Assembly: GCF_963662255.1 (NCBI RefSeq)
Contig: NC_085084.1
Coordinates: forward strand, 1,327,501 to 1,391,500
DNA: 64,000 nucleotides
From: Cinclus cinclus
Lineage: Eukaryota; Chordata; Aves; Passeriformes; Cinclidae
Reading direction: 5' to 3'
Shown here: in pieces, positions 23,168 through 34,240 of the stretch
Position numbering within the stretch: the stretch's first letter is position 1
How the letters are laid out: every line of letters starts with the position of its first letter
The notes under the pieces: generated by a model
Database searches by the model: none
Seen by the model: the letters and a program-made list of their open reading frames with translations, nothing else
What the model was told of the DNA's origin: nothing
Translations under genes and position numbers: made by a program

Positions 23168-23296
23168 GGTGTTAGCTCTTTGTTGGACTATTTAGCTCTA
23201 AAAGACCTTGCAACCAGCTCAGTTCAGCTCCATTTTGCTCACTTTTAGCTGGTAGCCAGAAGTGTTGCAGAACCCTCTGTACTTTAGATAAGATTT

Positions 23297-23302
23297 AATA
23301 AA
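23297..23302 (+). terminator. Polyadenylation signal AATAAA of the LTR-like element
   Basis: AATAAA lies 64 bp before the proposed LTR end, which fits an R/U5 position. Confidence 0.4.
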
Positions 23303-23370
23303 CAACCAGGTCTAATTGAGAAATTAATCTGCTTTGTGTTTTCAATCCCAACTCTGAGTGAAGGCAGAAG

Positions 23371-23861
23371 AAAATGAAGACACTAATTAAGCGGTGCAGT
23401 TAACCCATTGCAATTCAACCTGACAAATTTGTGTATCTGAAGATCCTCATATAAAAGTACCTGCTATTTTCATCACCCTAGCTGTGTCTGACTCATATTT
23501 TTAGGGCCTAAGAAAAAGGCATCAGTTGAGATCCATCGATCTGCTGTGCATAAAATGAGCTGGGAGTCCACCTCTATTCTTTGCTCCAGAGGGGGTAGGA
23601 TGGACAGGCACTGGAGGGTGATATTGGCACAGCAAAGCACTTTGGATGGACATTTCCTCCTGCCTCAAGAGTTTCTGGTTAGGGAAATCCAGCCCTGCAA
23701 AAATATCATCCACTGACCTGCAGTTTTCAACAGCAACACTGAGGATAATAAAAATCAGTCATTGGTTGACGAAGGTCTGTGATTTCTGTGCTGGCTTTAA
23801 CACAAAGGAAGTTTTATACATTTAATCATTCTATAGTATATTTTCTAATATAAAATTAAGT
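23371..23861. other. Segment without recognised feature
   Basis: No retroviral internal sequence follows the LTR, and no gene is recognised. Confidence 0.65.
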
Positions 23862-24074
23862 GGATTTGATATTAGGAAATATTTATTGACTGAAGGAGTG
23901 TTTAAGCATTGGAATAGGCTGCCTAGGGCAATGCTTGAGTCACCATCCCTGGATGTGTTCAGACTGGACGTGGCATTTTGTGACATGTTTAGTGACATGG
24001 TGGTGTTCCATCTAGGGCTGGACCTGATGATCTTGAAGGTCTTTCCCAACCCTAGTGATTCTGTGATTCTGTGA
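23862..24074 (+). mobile_element. CR1 LINE 3' end with preserved terminal octamers
   Basis: GATATTAGGAAATATTTATT, then TTAAGCATTGGAATAGGCTGCC, CACCATCCCTGGATGTGTTC, GGACCTGATGATCTTGAAGG, TCTTTCCCAACCC and finally GATTCTGTGATTCTGTGA (24058-24075). This is the sense-strand CR1 3' region with its diagnostic octamer repeat. The TATTAGGAAA start corresponds to a common 5' truncation region. The open frames across it on either strand are not genes. Confidence 0.92.
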
Positions 24075-24075
24075 G

Positions 24076-25249
24076 TCATGAGCAGATCCTGAATGCCAAC
24101 CTTTCTGAGTTCAGAATCCACTTCAGAAAAGAGGGGGTAAAAAATCAAGACAGGACCAAATAAAGCCATTCAATGTGAATCACAGGTACAGATGATGTGG
24201 AAAGAAGTAGAAAGGGACAAGAGAAAAATCAATCAAACTCTGTGGTGGAGACCCATTGATTCAGCAAACTTGTGCCTGTTTAATTTTATAGGAGTTTGTT
24301 TTCTTTTACCATGTACTGAACACACGACTGTGCCACATTTTGGGACACTTGTCTTTTGATAAAAATTAGAAATCCTTGTATATATGTTAGATTTCTTTGA
24401 GTATGATTTTTGTGTGGCAGCTGGGATGGGTCAGGGGATTCCCATACAGTGCTCTCACCTGCTAATACTCAGTTCTAGATGATCTGGGTGTGTGCTTCTG
24501 ATGTCCTTCCACTACAGCAGGAGGAAATACTTCCAGAAAAAGGCAGGTCAGACCTCAAAAACATGTGTTATGAGCTCCTGCAGCCCACCTCTTTTCACAC
24601 ATCCAAGCTAGCATCCTGAGAGCACACACCAGTCTCCTTTGAGGTCAATAGGTGGGTCATTAATAACTCCTCTGTTATCAGTATTGTTAAAAAGTCCATA
24701 ATGCCCATGTCACATCACTTTTCCTCACATTGATTTTGACCTGGAAAAATAGATGAGTAATGTATCTGAGTGGTGCCTGATGTTCCCTAGCACATAATAA
24801 GCAGTGTTACTAGTTTTGTGGAGAATGTGTAATCACCTCTCTGGAAGAGAGGTGCTACTTGAAAAGCTGTCTTCCTCCTCACTGCATTCCCCCCACCCTT
24901 ACACTTGTGTTATCAATCATTAGATCATCACTGGAGGAAAGCTGCTGGAGGCACAGGTATGCCTGGTTAAGAGGATAAATAGGTCTTGCCACAGGATGGG
25001 AGTTCTGAGGTTTTTTTCATAATTCTTTCCTGCTCAGACTCCATCCAGATGTGGGTTTCAGGGATGGTGTTTGGGAAAGCCTTTTGTTTCTGATCCTCTG
25101 TGCAGCAGCAGCCTGGAGCAAATCAGACTAACCTGGGGTAGATGGGTGAGGGGCAGTGTGTTTTGTCTCTGGGTGGCTGAGAGGCACAGACCAGATGAAG
25201 GATTTCATCACCACATTACTCCAGAGGTAGCCTGAGCTCATTCATCTGC
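24076..25249. other. Segment without recognised gene; perfect hairpin at 24834-24854
   Basis: Unique sequence. CACCTCTCT, loop GGA, AGAGAGGTG forms a perfect 9-bp stem at 24834-24854. A hairpin of this size is expected by chance about once in a few windows of this length. Confidence 0.6.
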
Positions 25250-25850
25250 AAAAGAAACAAAGTGAATGAACAACTTGTTAATGCTTCACAGTTTGAAGAT
25301 TGCTTCTGGATGAATGACTCGCTTGTCTGCAAGTATGAGCACTGAGCTGCTGCTGCAGCACATGATAAGAATCGAGAATTTATTTCTTCAAATAGGATTT
25401 TTTCATCTCATGGCATCTGATATGTGCGCACAGCTTTAGAAAATGTTCTCCCTTGCACCTCTGTTTCACTATTAATTAAAATTAAATCAAATGGATTAAT
25501 TCAACAAATCTAGTTTTGCTTTCTGTCCTACTTTGCAATCAAACTTTATATTTCTATTTGAATGTGTAATTTTTATATTCCAACTAATTCAGCAAATTAT
25601 TAATGTGGGCATATAATAGCCACTGGCCCCTAAGTCTATTTGCTAATTTGGTTCATTTGTGGTTCATAATTTGTTAATAGTTCTTAGTAATTATCACTAA
25701 TTTTCCTGCTGCTCTTTTATATTCTCTGTCAGTATTTTCCCAGAGCAGGCCTGTGAAACCTGCACAAACATTTCTGTAACATCCTTTTTTAGGTCAGTAT
25801 AGGACTGGTACTCATATAGGTGCTTATGCAAATAAGGGAGTAACTCTGCT
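25250..25850. promoter_or_regulatory. Candidate conserved noncoding element, AT-rich, TAAT-dense
   Basis: Contains TATTAATTAAAATTAAATC near 25472, many TAAT/ATTA cores (CTAATTCAG, TTATTAATG, GCTAATTTG, AGTAATTATCACTAATTTTC) and an octamer ATGCAAAT within TTATGCAAATAAGG (25826-25833). It is complex rather than a simple repeat. The style is that of homeodomain-responsive enhancers in vertebrate gene deserts. Inference from composition only. Confidence 0.35.
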
Positions 25851-25956
25851 CATGAAGTGCTACATCACAGCACTCTTGTATGAGAAAATTTATTTAGTGG
25901 AAAAGGAAAACAAAAAAGAAAGCTGCTGATTTTGTGGCTGGGAAGGGGCTTTGAAA

Positions 25957-25975
25957 ACACACACACACATACACC
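25957..25975 (+). repeat. (AC)n short microsatellite
   Basis: About nine AC units with one AT interruption. Confidence 0.9.
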
Positions 25976-25979
25976 TTGT

Positions 25980-26499
25980 CTTACCTGGAGGGCACTAAAG
26001 CTGTCAGATACAGGAGGAATCCATTTTCCTCTTGCCAGAGGAGCAGTTTACACTACATAGTGTTAATATTACTTTTGAATAAAATAGTTTATTATCACTT
26101 CTTACCTTCTACTGACTTGAGGGGTTATGCTCCTTAGCTGGTGGGTGCCAGCCTGGCTGAGTCTACTGTGATCATCCAAAAACCTTGAGCTAAGATGTTC
26201 TGCAAGGAAGGTAAGAGTGGAACCTCTGAATGTTGTCTGCTGCCTCAGAGATTGTATTTTCTGGGATGGAAACTTAAGGGAACAGTGGCTCACTGTTTCA
26301 GAGAGGGATAACAGAGGTGGACATCTGAGTGAGGTTCCCTTGGAGGCTTCCTGGCACCTCAGGTGGAAGTTCAGTTTTGCTCCTCACGATGCTTTTCTGT
26401 GTATAATTTCCCCATTTCCCCTTTTATTTTGTGGGCTAACTTTTAAAAACAGGCACATTTGAAAGTGCCTTAAAATTATTGCATATGCCACAATCCATT
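25980..26499. other. Segment without recognised feature
   Basis: No gene or repeat recognised. Confidence 0.6.
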
Positions 26500-26960
26500 T
26501 TTTATCATACTGGCACAAATATATAATATCTACTGAAGCGGAGGGTAATTTAGGAAACATTAGCCACGCTGACCAACCTGTCCTCCACCAGTAGCTCTAT
26601 TTGCACGGCTGAACCTCTCTGCAAAGCTTACCAGCTAATTAGAATGCGTTTAAAAAGGACAGTGGCTGTTGACTGTGGGGCTGCAAACCAGAGATTATGG
26701 TGTCACAGAGCACCACGCAATATGTGAGTCAGTCGGTGCCCTTTGAACGCTCCTCACATCTGGCTGGTGCTGAATGGAGCCACTGTCCGAGGGGCTGCTG
26801 CTGCAGTACCTGGTTCCTTATGTACTAATTACAAGCACTGAACGCAGGAGTTAGGGGAGTCTGGGGACTTGTGGCTGGAGTTCACACAGGCAGGCGAAAC
26901 AAAGGATGCCCTGTTCCTCATTGCGCTCCTACACTTAATTAGGAATTGAGTTTGTTGATC
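26500..26960. promoter_or_regulatory. Candidate conserved noncoding element with retained CpGs
   Basis: About eleven CpGs lie between 26530 and 26930 in otherwise CpG-poor DNA. Three TAATT-type homeodomain sites (CAGCTAATTAGAATG, TACTAATTACAAG, CACTTAATTAGGAATTG) occur, with GTGAGTCAG (AP-1-like) and GGGAACC-free unique sequence between them. Retained CpGs plus TAATTA sites are what a constrained enhancer or a hypomethylated element would show. It has no long open frame. Alternative: an exon fragment of an unrecognised lncRNA. Confidence 0.4.
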
Positions 26961-27792
26961 ACTGGCTGCATAAAGAATCACTCATTTATGGCAGGGCACT
27001 TCATGATTTTTATTTTTATTATTTTTTAAAATTTTCTTTTAAATTTTTTTTGGTGAAAGTTTATTTAAATTACATTTTACACTTCTGCCATAAGGGACAT
27101 GCCTTTATGTTATCTGAGTTTAAAATATGTCTGTTGTAGTCTCCCGGTCTGATGGAAAGAGACACAGGGGTGTTTTGTTTTGAGGGGTGAGTGGGAAGGA
27201 TCGGGGTGGGCCAGGGGAAGTGTTCAATTGCAGAGCTGGGGTGATTGTTTGGGATTGGCAAAGACATTTGGGGATCTGTGCACTGAATTTAGAGAGGATT
27301 GAGGATGGCAGTGGTGCCCGTCTTCTGCTGGGGGGTTAGGCTGATGCCTTAAGATTTTAGCTTTTATATTTTTAATATATCTGTAACCCTGCAATTCTTT
27401 GGTGTGTAAGTCTAAACTCCACAGCCAGTGTGAGCTCTGCTCTCCCAGTTTGGGCACACACAACAATTCCTCTCCAGGCTGGGAATCAAGGACCCCTCAC
27501 TGCCTCAGCCCTGAGATGGAAACTAAAGTGAGCTGGGGGAGCAGGCTGGGGGTAAATGACTTCATTACCTGAAGCTGTCATTGGGAGATTAACCCCAACC
27601 TGCAAATGGAGCAAACTTGTAAAAGTGTGAAACCCTGTGAGCCATTGTCCATTTTGGGTGCAGCCCCAAGGGGTTTTGTCTGCCTGAAATGTACCTGAAC
27701 ACCTTCAATACATAGAACTGCTTTTTATTCCCTTAATGTTGTCTGGACTCTGTTTTTAGGTAGTCCCAAAAAAGCATAAAAGGTGAAAACTT
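26961..27792. other. Segment without recognised gene; AT-rich run at 27007-27052
   Basis: A T-rich low-complexity run (27007-27052) is followed by unique sequence. No gene is recognised. Confidence 0.6.
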
Positions 27793-28350
27793 TGTGTGGG
27801 TCTGGCAGGCTGTTAGGCCTGGGGCTGGGCCCGGCCTGTGTCCGGAGGCCGCCGGGACAGAGATGGAGGCCTCAGGGGGACATGTGGCACCTTGGAGAGG
27901 CTGCCTGGATCAGAAGCTAGACAAGATTAACCGAATAAAAGTGGGTATTTACTAAAGGCCTTCAATGCATACACCTTGGGTTGTAAGAAGCCTCCAAGGC
28001 GCTTCACCCAAGACGGACATGGTCATGAGGTTTTCACACAATAGTTAAGTTGGGTCTGTTGGCATATCAGGGGTTAATCCTCTGGTTAATGAAAGTAAGA
28101 AGAAATTAAATGAGAGGAAGGAGTAAATAATGAAAGAAAATGAAGTAATTTTCTCCAAGTTCACCCCCCCAACCCATTTTTATTTCTATCTCTCAGGCCT
28201 GAGGCAGTGAGGCATCCATGAGTTTCAGGCCCAGAGAGGAATTGTTTTGCCTGAATAAAATGGGAGAACAGCAGCTGACAGGCCATGGAGTTTAGAGTTC
28301 CACATTAAAGCAGTGTGAAAAATATAAAACCGAAATCCTAAGGCATCACA
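27793..28350 (-). mobile_element. Probable LTR (solo or partial) of an endogenous retrovirus, about 558 bp
   Basis: The plus strand runs from TGTGTGGGTCTGGCAGG, through a GC-rich patch (GGCCCGGCCTGTGTCCGGAGG), AACCGAATAAAAGTGGG, TTCAATGCATACACCTTGGG and CAGGCCTGAGGCAGTGAGGC, to CCTAAGGCATCACA. The ends are TGTG/CACA. Read on the minus strand it starts TGTGATGCC and has a TTTTATATTTTT TATA-like word near the start, with a decayed polyadenylation signal (AGTAAATACCC) late, so minus is the likelier orientation. Similarity to passerine LTRs is from memory. I find no matching flanking duplication, so the borders are uncertain and it may be truncated or longer. Confidence 0.5.
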
Positions 28351-29359
28351 CGGACACCCTGAGGTGCCCCATCCTTTGGGACTCTGCAGCAGCCCTCTCA
28401 AAGCAGCCTGTGCTGGGAGCCAGCTTCCCCTTCTCCATTTCAGGGATGGCATTAATATCCACTGCCACTGTAAAAACTAACAATTCTTCACTGCTACAGC
28501 CTGAGGGGATGAATGATGGACTGTTCTCCTTGCCCAGAAACACCGTGCCGGGGCTCTGACAGGGGAATCACACCAAAGCAGAGCGCAGAAAAGCTTTAAG
28601 AGAGAAGCCAAGAGTGAGATATAATGGGAAAAGCAGAGGCCCTGCTCTGATTTTTCTGTAATAGCTGTGGCTGGGATTAACCACCCTTTTATGGAAAGAA
28701 ATTTACTGTCATCCTTGCTCAGATATGTTATATCACTGTTACTTAATAATAGACTTTTACCTTAGTGCTGCCTGCTATGCACTCTGGTTCTTCAAGCATA
28801 AAATGCCTCTAATCTCACAGCTATTATGCAAATATTCTTCCCAGCTGCATGCCTGCAGGAAAGCCAGTGAGCAGCAATGCAGGAGAGCTGGTGGGAATTT
28901 CTTGGAGGTCTCTTTGCAGAACATCTTAGGTTCAGTGTATATGGAGCTGTTTCACTAGGCTGAGCCCACAGTTTAGAGACTGGAGGAAGGAAACAAATCC
29001 CATATTTTTAAAAATTTTCTCTGAGTTTAACTAAATTAAAGCAGGTTTCTGTGGTGGTTTGTAAATAGCCTTAGATTTTTACACTGACTTGGTTACAAAT
29101 GTCATTTCAATCTTTTCTTTTTTTTTGAATTGTGTGTGTTGCTTCCTCCTCCATGTGAAAGAATAAAAAAATCAACTGATAACAGTTTCAGACTTGGCAG
29201 GTAACAGTTGACCTGAGCTTTTGCTCACATAATATTTTCTGGATGAGAGACTGAAAGTTTTCCTGGCTTAGAGGAAGCCATTCATTCAGTGCTCAAGGAG
29301 TGCTTGGTCCCTACCCAGAAATGTGAGTGGATTCCTCGTTGTTGCTGTTGTTTTCAAAC
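28351..29359. other. Segment without recognised gene
   Basis: 28700-28960 is complex, with an ATGCAAAT octamer at 28826-28833, and might be a noncoding element. Otherwise there is nothing recognisable. Confidence 0.5.
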
Positions 29360-29660
29360 AGTATCTGACTTTGAGTGGAGTCAAAATATAAGATTAAACC
29401 CCAAACCAATCACATTAAGTGTGAGAGGTCTGCAAAAATGTTATTTTCAGGAATAAATAACAATAGTACTCATGTGAATGAGGAAGGTGATGGGGTGTCT
29501 CAGCTTCTTCAGATCCTTGACTCATTTATAGATTATCACAAGGAATTATGCATAACTCACAATCCACCAGGAAAACATCATGGGGCATATAATTATGTTG
29601 CAAAAGTCTTGCTTCCAAAAAAATTGAGTTCAGCCTGGAGTCTATAAACATTTACATGTG
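29360..29660. promoter_or_regulatory. Candidate conserved noncoding element
   Basis: AT-rich complex sequence with CCAATCACATTAAGTG (NKX-like AAGTG with CCAAT), GAATAAATAACAATAG (SOX-like ACAAT) and a TTATGCATAACTCA POU-like palindrome near 29547. A 90-codon frame on the plus strand runs across it with no known domain. Inference only. Confidence 0.25.
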
Positions 29661-30810
29661 CATTTAACTTCATTAAATGGCAAACAGCTGTAACTTCCTT
29701 TACAGTTATCCGCTGTTCTTCCTCTTGAAAGCACTCTTTTGATCTCTAGGGCTCACCGAGTTTAGACCTTCCTTGGGTCTGGTGCTGACCGGTGGAGAAG
29801 AGGAAATTCTCCCTTTTAATTAAAGGAGTGGATATCCCAAACACAAACTTGTGTGTGAGCTTCACTTGACAATGTGCCCTGTTGGTTCTGCAGGAGCCAT
29901 CTCTGGTAGTAAGTGAACATGAAAAGCAGGAAGAAATTAAAGAAAAATAAGAACAAAAAAAAAAATAAAAATTATGGAGGGGTGGGAGGCCAGGCCAAGT
30001 CTCCTCCCTGTACAGTTTTACATGGTGTTTAAATATGCAGACAAGTATTATTACTTTATGGTGAATGTGGAGTCAAGCTTTTAAAGTGAGGCTGTGACTA
30101 ATCCCCACCTTGCCCCTCCAGCCCAGGGCACTGAGTGCCATGTCCAGACCTTCTTTGGACACCTCATGGAGTGGTGGCAAATCAAGATCCTCCTGACTTC
30201 AGCCTTCAGATCCTCATACTTCAGCATGTATGGCATTGAGAAGACCAGCTCATGTTGCTGTTGGTTTCTACTTCTCTCCGAACTAAAGAAAATTATTAGT
30301 CTTTCTTTCTGCTACTAGTTCCAAGCTTGAGTTCTAACTCAAGAATGGGCCATTTAAAGTAAGTCTCTGCATCAACAGTGTTAAAAATGCCCTTAAATTG
30401 GTACTGTTTTCAAGGAGACCATGTCTAGAAACAACATTTTTATCACAAACAAATTGAGGTGGTTTTTTTTTGTATGCTTTATAAAACTATGTCTTTCAAA
30501 TACTTATGGGAGTGCCCTAGAAGCCAACTGCCGTTCTGGAATTAATCTATCTGACTCAGTAAAAAATACCCTCCTTGCATTCTTCTACGAAGCAACATCC
30601 AACATCTGAAACACTGGTGTTCCATCAAATCTGTGTTCTTCTGGCAGAGCCTAGTTACCAAAGACAGTGCAGCTCTGAAATGACACTTCTCTACATAGTG
30701 TTCATCCATGATTCTCTTTGATTCACATTTCTGGGGAAAAAAACCCTGCTGTGTATCATTTAGAAGCAAACCAGGGCCATTATTTAATTTCTCTCAGCTG
30801 CCCATTAGGT
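29661..30810. other. Segment without recognised gene
   Basis: An A-rich run lies at about 29935-29970. Otherwise this is unique sequence with short frames only. Confidence 0.6.
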
Positions 30811-31801
30811 CTAAACTTTCCCTGGTCCCACATTTTTTTTTGTTGCTTTGCATTTCCAGTCCTGGTTTTGGCAGAGGGCTCTGACAAAAGGCTCTGGGTA
30901 AAATCCTGTGTCACAACAGCAGAGCTTCTGTTGTGCCAGGGCCTTGGCTGCTCTCTTGAAGATGTTTTTGGGCAATGGCTTCACATACTCCTCTCATACA
31001 TGTGCTTCATGATGTTTGCCACGCTGCTCACGGATGCTGCCATCACGGGGTCAATCTTGACATCATACAAGGAATACTCTGTCTTTGCCATAGGAGAACA
31101 ATCTAGTCCTGTGTTTCCGCACACATAGAACAGGAAGGAGCAGCATTTAGAAGCTGCTGCAGAGGATGAACTGAGGGTGGCTTGGAATGGGTGGCTGCTC
31201 CACATGAAGCTGGGAGCTAAGCCTCCAAAGAAAAGTAGTTTCACCAGAGAAGCTATGCCTTTCCATCTGCTCCTTGGATTTAGACTCCTCGTGTTTTATT
31301 GTGTTCGTATTATCATACAGCTCTATGTCTGGCATAGGTATTAAAATGTCTGGGTGTGCAGGTTCCATAATCCTGCTGCTGGCTTCGTTTTTCTCGGGCT
31401 GCAGGACTTGGTTTGCTGCATTTTTATTGTTACCACTGTAATTGTATTGTGAGGGCTCCTGCTCCAGCTCTGGCTTGTTAAATAAACAGAACATATCCTT
31501 GTGTCTCATGCCTCTGCGTCTGGAAGGGATTTAAACCTCTTCTTTTGTCTGCGTGTTTTGGCTGAACTAAGATTTTCTCTTGAAAGACCCTGCGAGCTTC
31601 AGGGTCTGTGTGTATTATACAGAGTTTGCTTTCATTAAGTTTTGAGTTATTACAGCTTTGTTTGTGCTCGGGGTGTTGAGAATCACGGAGGCCAGTTCCT
31701 TTTAAACACTGAGGAGTACAAATAACCCAGGAATAAGGGTCTTGATTGATGTAGCTGCTGCTGTGGCTCACATGTGGAGTAACTCTACATTGTTGTGTTT
31801 C
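30811..31801 (-). pseudogene. Possible decayed coding sequence, unidentified
   Basis: On the minus strand, open frames follow one another in overlapping order with changes of frame. The first is 31801-31478 (about 108 codons, containing NNSKLNESKLCIIHTDPEAR). The second is 31509-31147 (120 codons, DILIPMPDIELYDNTNTIKH). The third is 31244-30981 (87 codons, DPVMAASVSSVANIMKHMYE). The fourth is about 30993-30811 (EEYVKPLPKNIFKRAAKALA). The segments are hydrophilic and protein-like, and third positions in the third and fourth are mostly G or C, as in vertebrate exons. Three frame changes would make it a pseudogene. I recognise no family. A plus-strand frame of 136 codons (30718-31128) overlaps the end, so chance openness is a real alternative. 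The upstream stop TAG at 31802-31804 is preceded on the minus strand by a weak pyrimidine stretch, and could instead be an acceptor AG of an exon. Confidence 0.25.
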
Positions 31802-33239
31802 CTAAACAGTGGATTTCATAAACTGTATCATTCCATGGTGGCACCTGGTAAAAGGTCAAGGAGTAGAAAAAAGAGAGTCATTCAAACACAGCAGAATAAT
31901 AAAGAATATTTTTCTAAGACCTCACCCCCTGTCATTATCTGGCCGTGTTCTGACCTGCTTATTTTCCACCACTCACTCAGAAATCACCTCAAAAGTTATG
32001 TTATTTATGTGAATATATTGGAAGGATTAATTCTTCACATAAAATCTGATATTCAACATACAGTTTTTCTAGAACCTGGTTTTGGAAGATTCATCTACCA
32101 GATCCCCAGTTTGTGACACAGCCTCAACCAGAGGAAGCAGAAATGTGTCAAAATTCTTCATAAAATCTGGATGGGAAAAATTAATTTTCTACACAATGTT
32201 TATACTCTTTCTGGTGATATTAATCTAAACTTGTTTTAACATCCTTATGAATTGAAAATTATAAAACATACTTAGTCAATTTATGTTAGGACTTGGCCAA
32301 ACTATCCATTTTTCTTTTTTCCCCACTGCCTTAGCCTACATTTTCCCAGACTGGATATAACTGTATTTTTACGTGTAAGGGAAAAATGGTAGAGATTTAT
32401 ACCACTGAGGAAATTTATTTTCTGTCATCTTCTCTTTTCTGTTATCTCAATTTTTCAGCTTTCAGGTTTATCTGCATCCTAGGACAATCCCCAGCTCCTG
32501 AATTAACAACTGGTCTCCCGTCAGTCACTCCCTACCTCCTATTTTCAAAGCCAGTTTGTATTTTTATTTACATCTGATACCTCTACCATATATTTACCAT
32601 TCACTTCTACCATTGTTTTGTCTCATACTTATTTCAGACAGTCACCATAGTTGCAGAAATCTTGCAATACGTGATTACTTTCTTACAAAGTGGCCCAGCT
32701 GCAGTCTGACATAGTCTGTAAAAGTAACTGAGATACCTTTTTCCACTGATTAACACACACCATAATGCCAAATTTTGCCAAATTCAACCCAGATTCATCT
32801 GTAGCTGATGGTGTACAGGTTTGTTCAAGAGTTGTAAAGCCTTTGTAGTACTTGGGATGAAAGATGCATATGGCATATCATGATTTACAACTGGGCTTGC
32901 ATAATATATCTATGCCTAATTTATCAATATAACTTATCCAACAAATTGGTCCCGCTCCAAAATATCCACATATGTTTTTTCTTTCCTTTAATTGATTTCT
33001 CTTTCCCTGTCCCCATGTGGAGCAGCATTTTTTTTTTCTTCCCCTGCATGTTTTGTAGCACAATGAAGACAATAGATTTTTTTTTTCCCTTTAGCTTTAT
33101 GGACTGAGTACATTATAGAGCAGGAGGAAAGTTTCCAGCCTCTTAAAATGAGGAGGAGCTGCACAGACAGGTCATTCTTCAACACAGGGATAATTGTGTG
33201 CTGGACTAGATGACTGCTTATAGAGTTTCGCTCCTTCTC
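31802..33239. other. Segment without recognised feature
   Basis: AT-rich unique sequence with T-runs near 33029 and 33078. No gene or transposon is recognised. Confidence 0.6.
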
Positions 33240-33957
33240 AGACTCCCAGCTCAGGCTGTAAACTCAGCAGCTCCTCTTCCTCCCCCAGCCCCTCTTCCAT
33301 AGGTCCAGCAGCACCCACTTTGTGGAGCCCATGCCCAGGAGAACAGAGCCACTGGAGGTTTCTGGAGCACAGCTGCAGGAGCAGCTCCATCTGCATTCGG
33401 ATCCATGCTGAGACAGTTCAAGGCTCCCCTGCACCACAGGAAAAAAGGAACTTTCCTGACCTGAGGCTGGGGGGGACAGACCGTGCTGCAGCAGGGACAA
33501 ACCTCTTGCTTTTGCAGCTGCAGAGCTCAGGCTGGCTGTGTCTAGGTGGGATTCCCTTCCCTGCAGCACAGCCTTGTCACCTCTTGCCTCAATGACACTG
33601 GCCCAAAAGACAGTGGGGTCACAAGCATCCCTACAGCATCTGCTGATCTGAACTTGTTTTGCTGGTACATCAAAGCTGGACCTGAACATACACAGAGGAA
33701 CCTGGTGTGAAATGCATCATTCTTCTTCAGATCCGTGTTTAAGATTAAATCATGCAGAGTTTTTGTTATTCTGCCCCATTACAGTTTAGAGGCTGGTTGG
33801 AATCATTAGGAGTGCTTCCTTATAACCTGGGTTTCACATTTCCCCATTTGTGTTATTTTTCTAGATAGATCTCCTGTCAGAGTTATCTGTGTTGTTAAAA
33901 GAGTATTGACTTTGTCTGAGTTGCCCATGGTTTTATTGGCTTAGCTGAAATCAGAGA
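33240..33957. other. GC-richer segment with an unsupported open frame
   Basis: 33264-33689 is open for 141 codons on the minus strand, and a plus-strand frame is open in parallel. The translation has no recognisable domain. Just upstream, GTGTGCTGGACTAGATGACT near 33197 faintly resembles a CR1 3' end, but the following sequence does not. Confidence 0.5.
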
Positions 33958-34240
33958 ACCATGAGATTATTTGTGTTGGGAGGGACCCCAAATCCCATCC
34001 ATTCCCACCCCATCCATGTCAGGGACACCTCCCACTGTCCCAGGTGCTCCAGCCCCAGTGTCCAACCTGGCCTTGGGCACTGCCAGGGATCCAGGGGCAG
34101 CCACAGCTGCTCTGGGAATTCCACCCTGTGCCAGCCCTGTCCACCCTGCCAGGGAACAATTCCTGCCCAATATCCAGTAATAATCGACTCTCCTTCAGCC
34201 CAAAGGACCAAAGGCCAAAGGACCCTCTCTGGATTTGGCT
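33958..34240 (-). mobile_element. CR1 LINE 3' fragment, young subfamily
   Basis: The plus strand is the reverse complement of a CR1 3' end: TTGTGTTGGGAGGGACCCC, CCATCCATGTCAGGGACACC, CCAGTGTCCAACCTGGCCTT, GGGAACAATTCCTGCCCAAT and so on to about 34240. Over 33970-34134 it is nearly identical in reverse complement to the copy at 56770-56945, so both belong to one relatively recent subfamily. Parallel open frames across it on both strands are repeat artefacts. Confidence 0.93.

Larger units (their letters stand above)
22953..23366 (+). mobile_element. Probable solo LTR of an endogenous retrovirus, 414 bp
   Basis: The block starts TGTGGGATTT and ends GAAGGCA, so it has TG...CA termini. It is flanked on both sides by GAAG, a candidate 4-bp target-site duplication. 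Inside, in the right order, are a TATA box (TATAAATAATATA, 23155-23167) and, 130 bp later, a polyadenylation signal AATAAA (23297-23302). That gives a plausible U3-R-U5 layout on the plus strand. No primer-binding site or gag/pol follows the 3' end and no polypurine tract precedes the 5' end, so it is read as a solo LTR left by recombination. The sequence also resembles a passerine LTR as I recall it, unchecked. The 4-bp duplication alone could be chance. Confidence 0.6.

Noticed and set aside
22838..23700. Full-length endogenous retrovirus around the LTR at 22953
   Set aside because: No primer-binding site, gag/pol/env frames or second LTR copy on either side; solo LTR is the simpler reading.
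24834..24854. Perfect 9-bp stem hairpin
   Set aside because: Expected roughly by chance for this window size; listed only in the segment note.
33185..33250. Possible CR1 3' end (GTGCTGGACTAGATGACT)
   Set aside because: Only about 20 bp resemble CR1 and the sequence after it does not follow the CR1 3' region.
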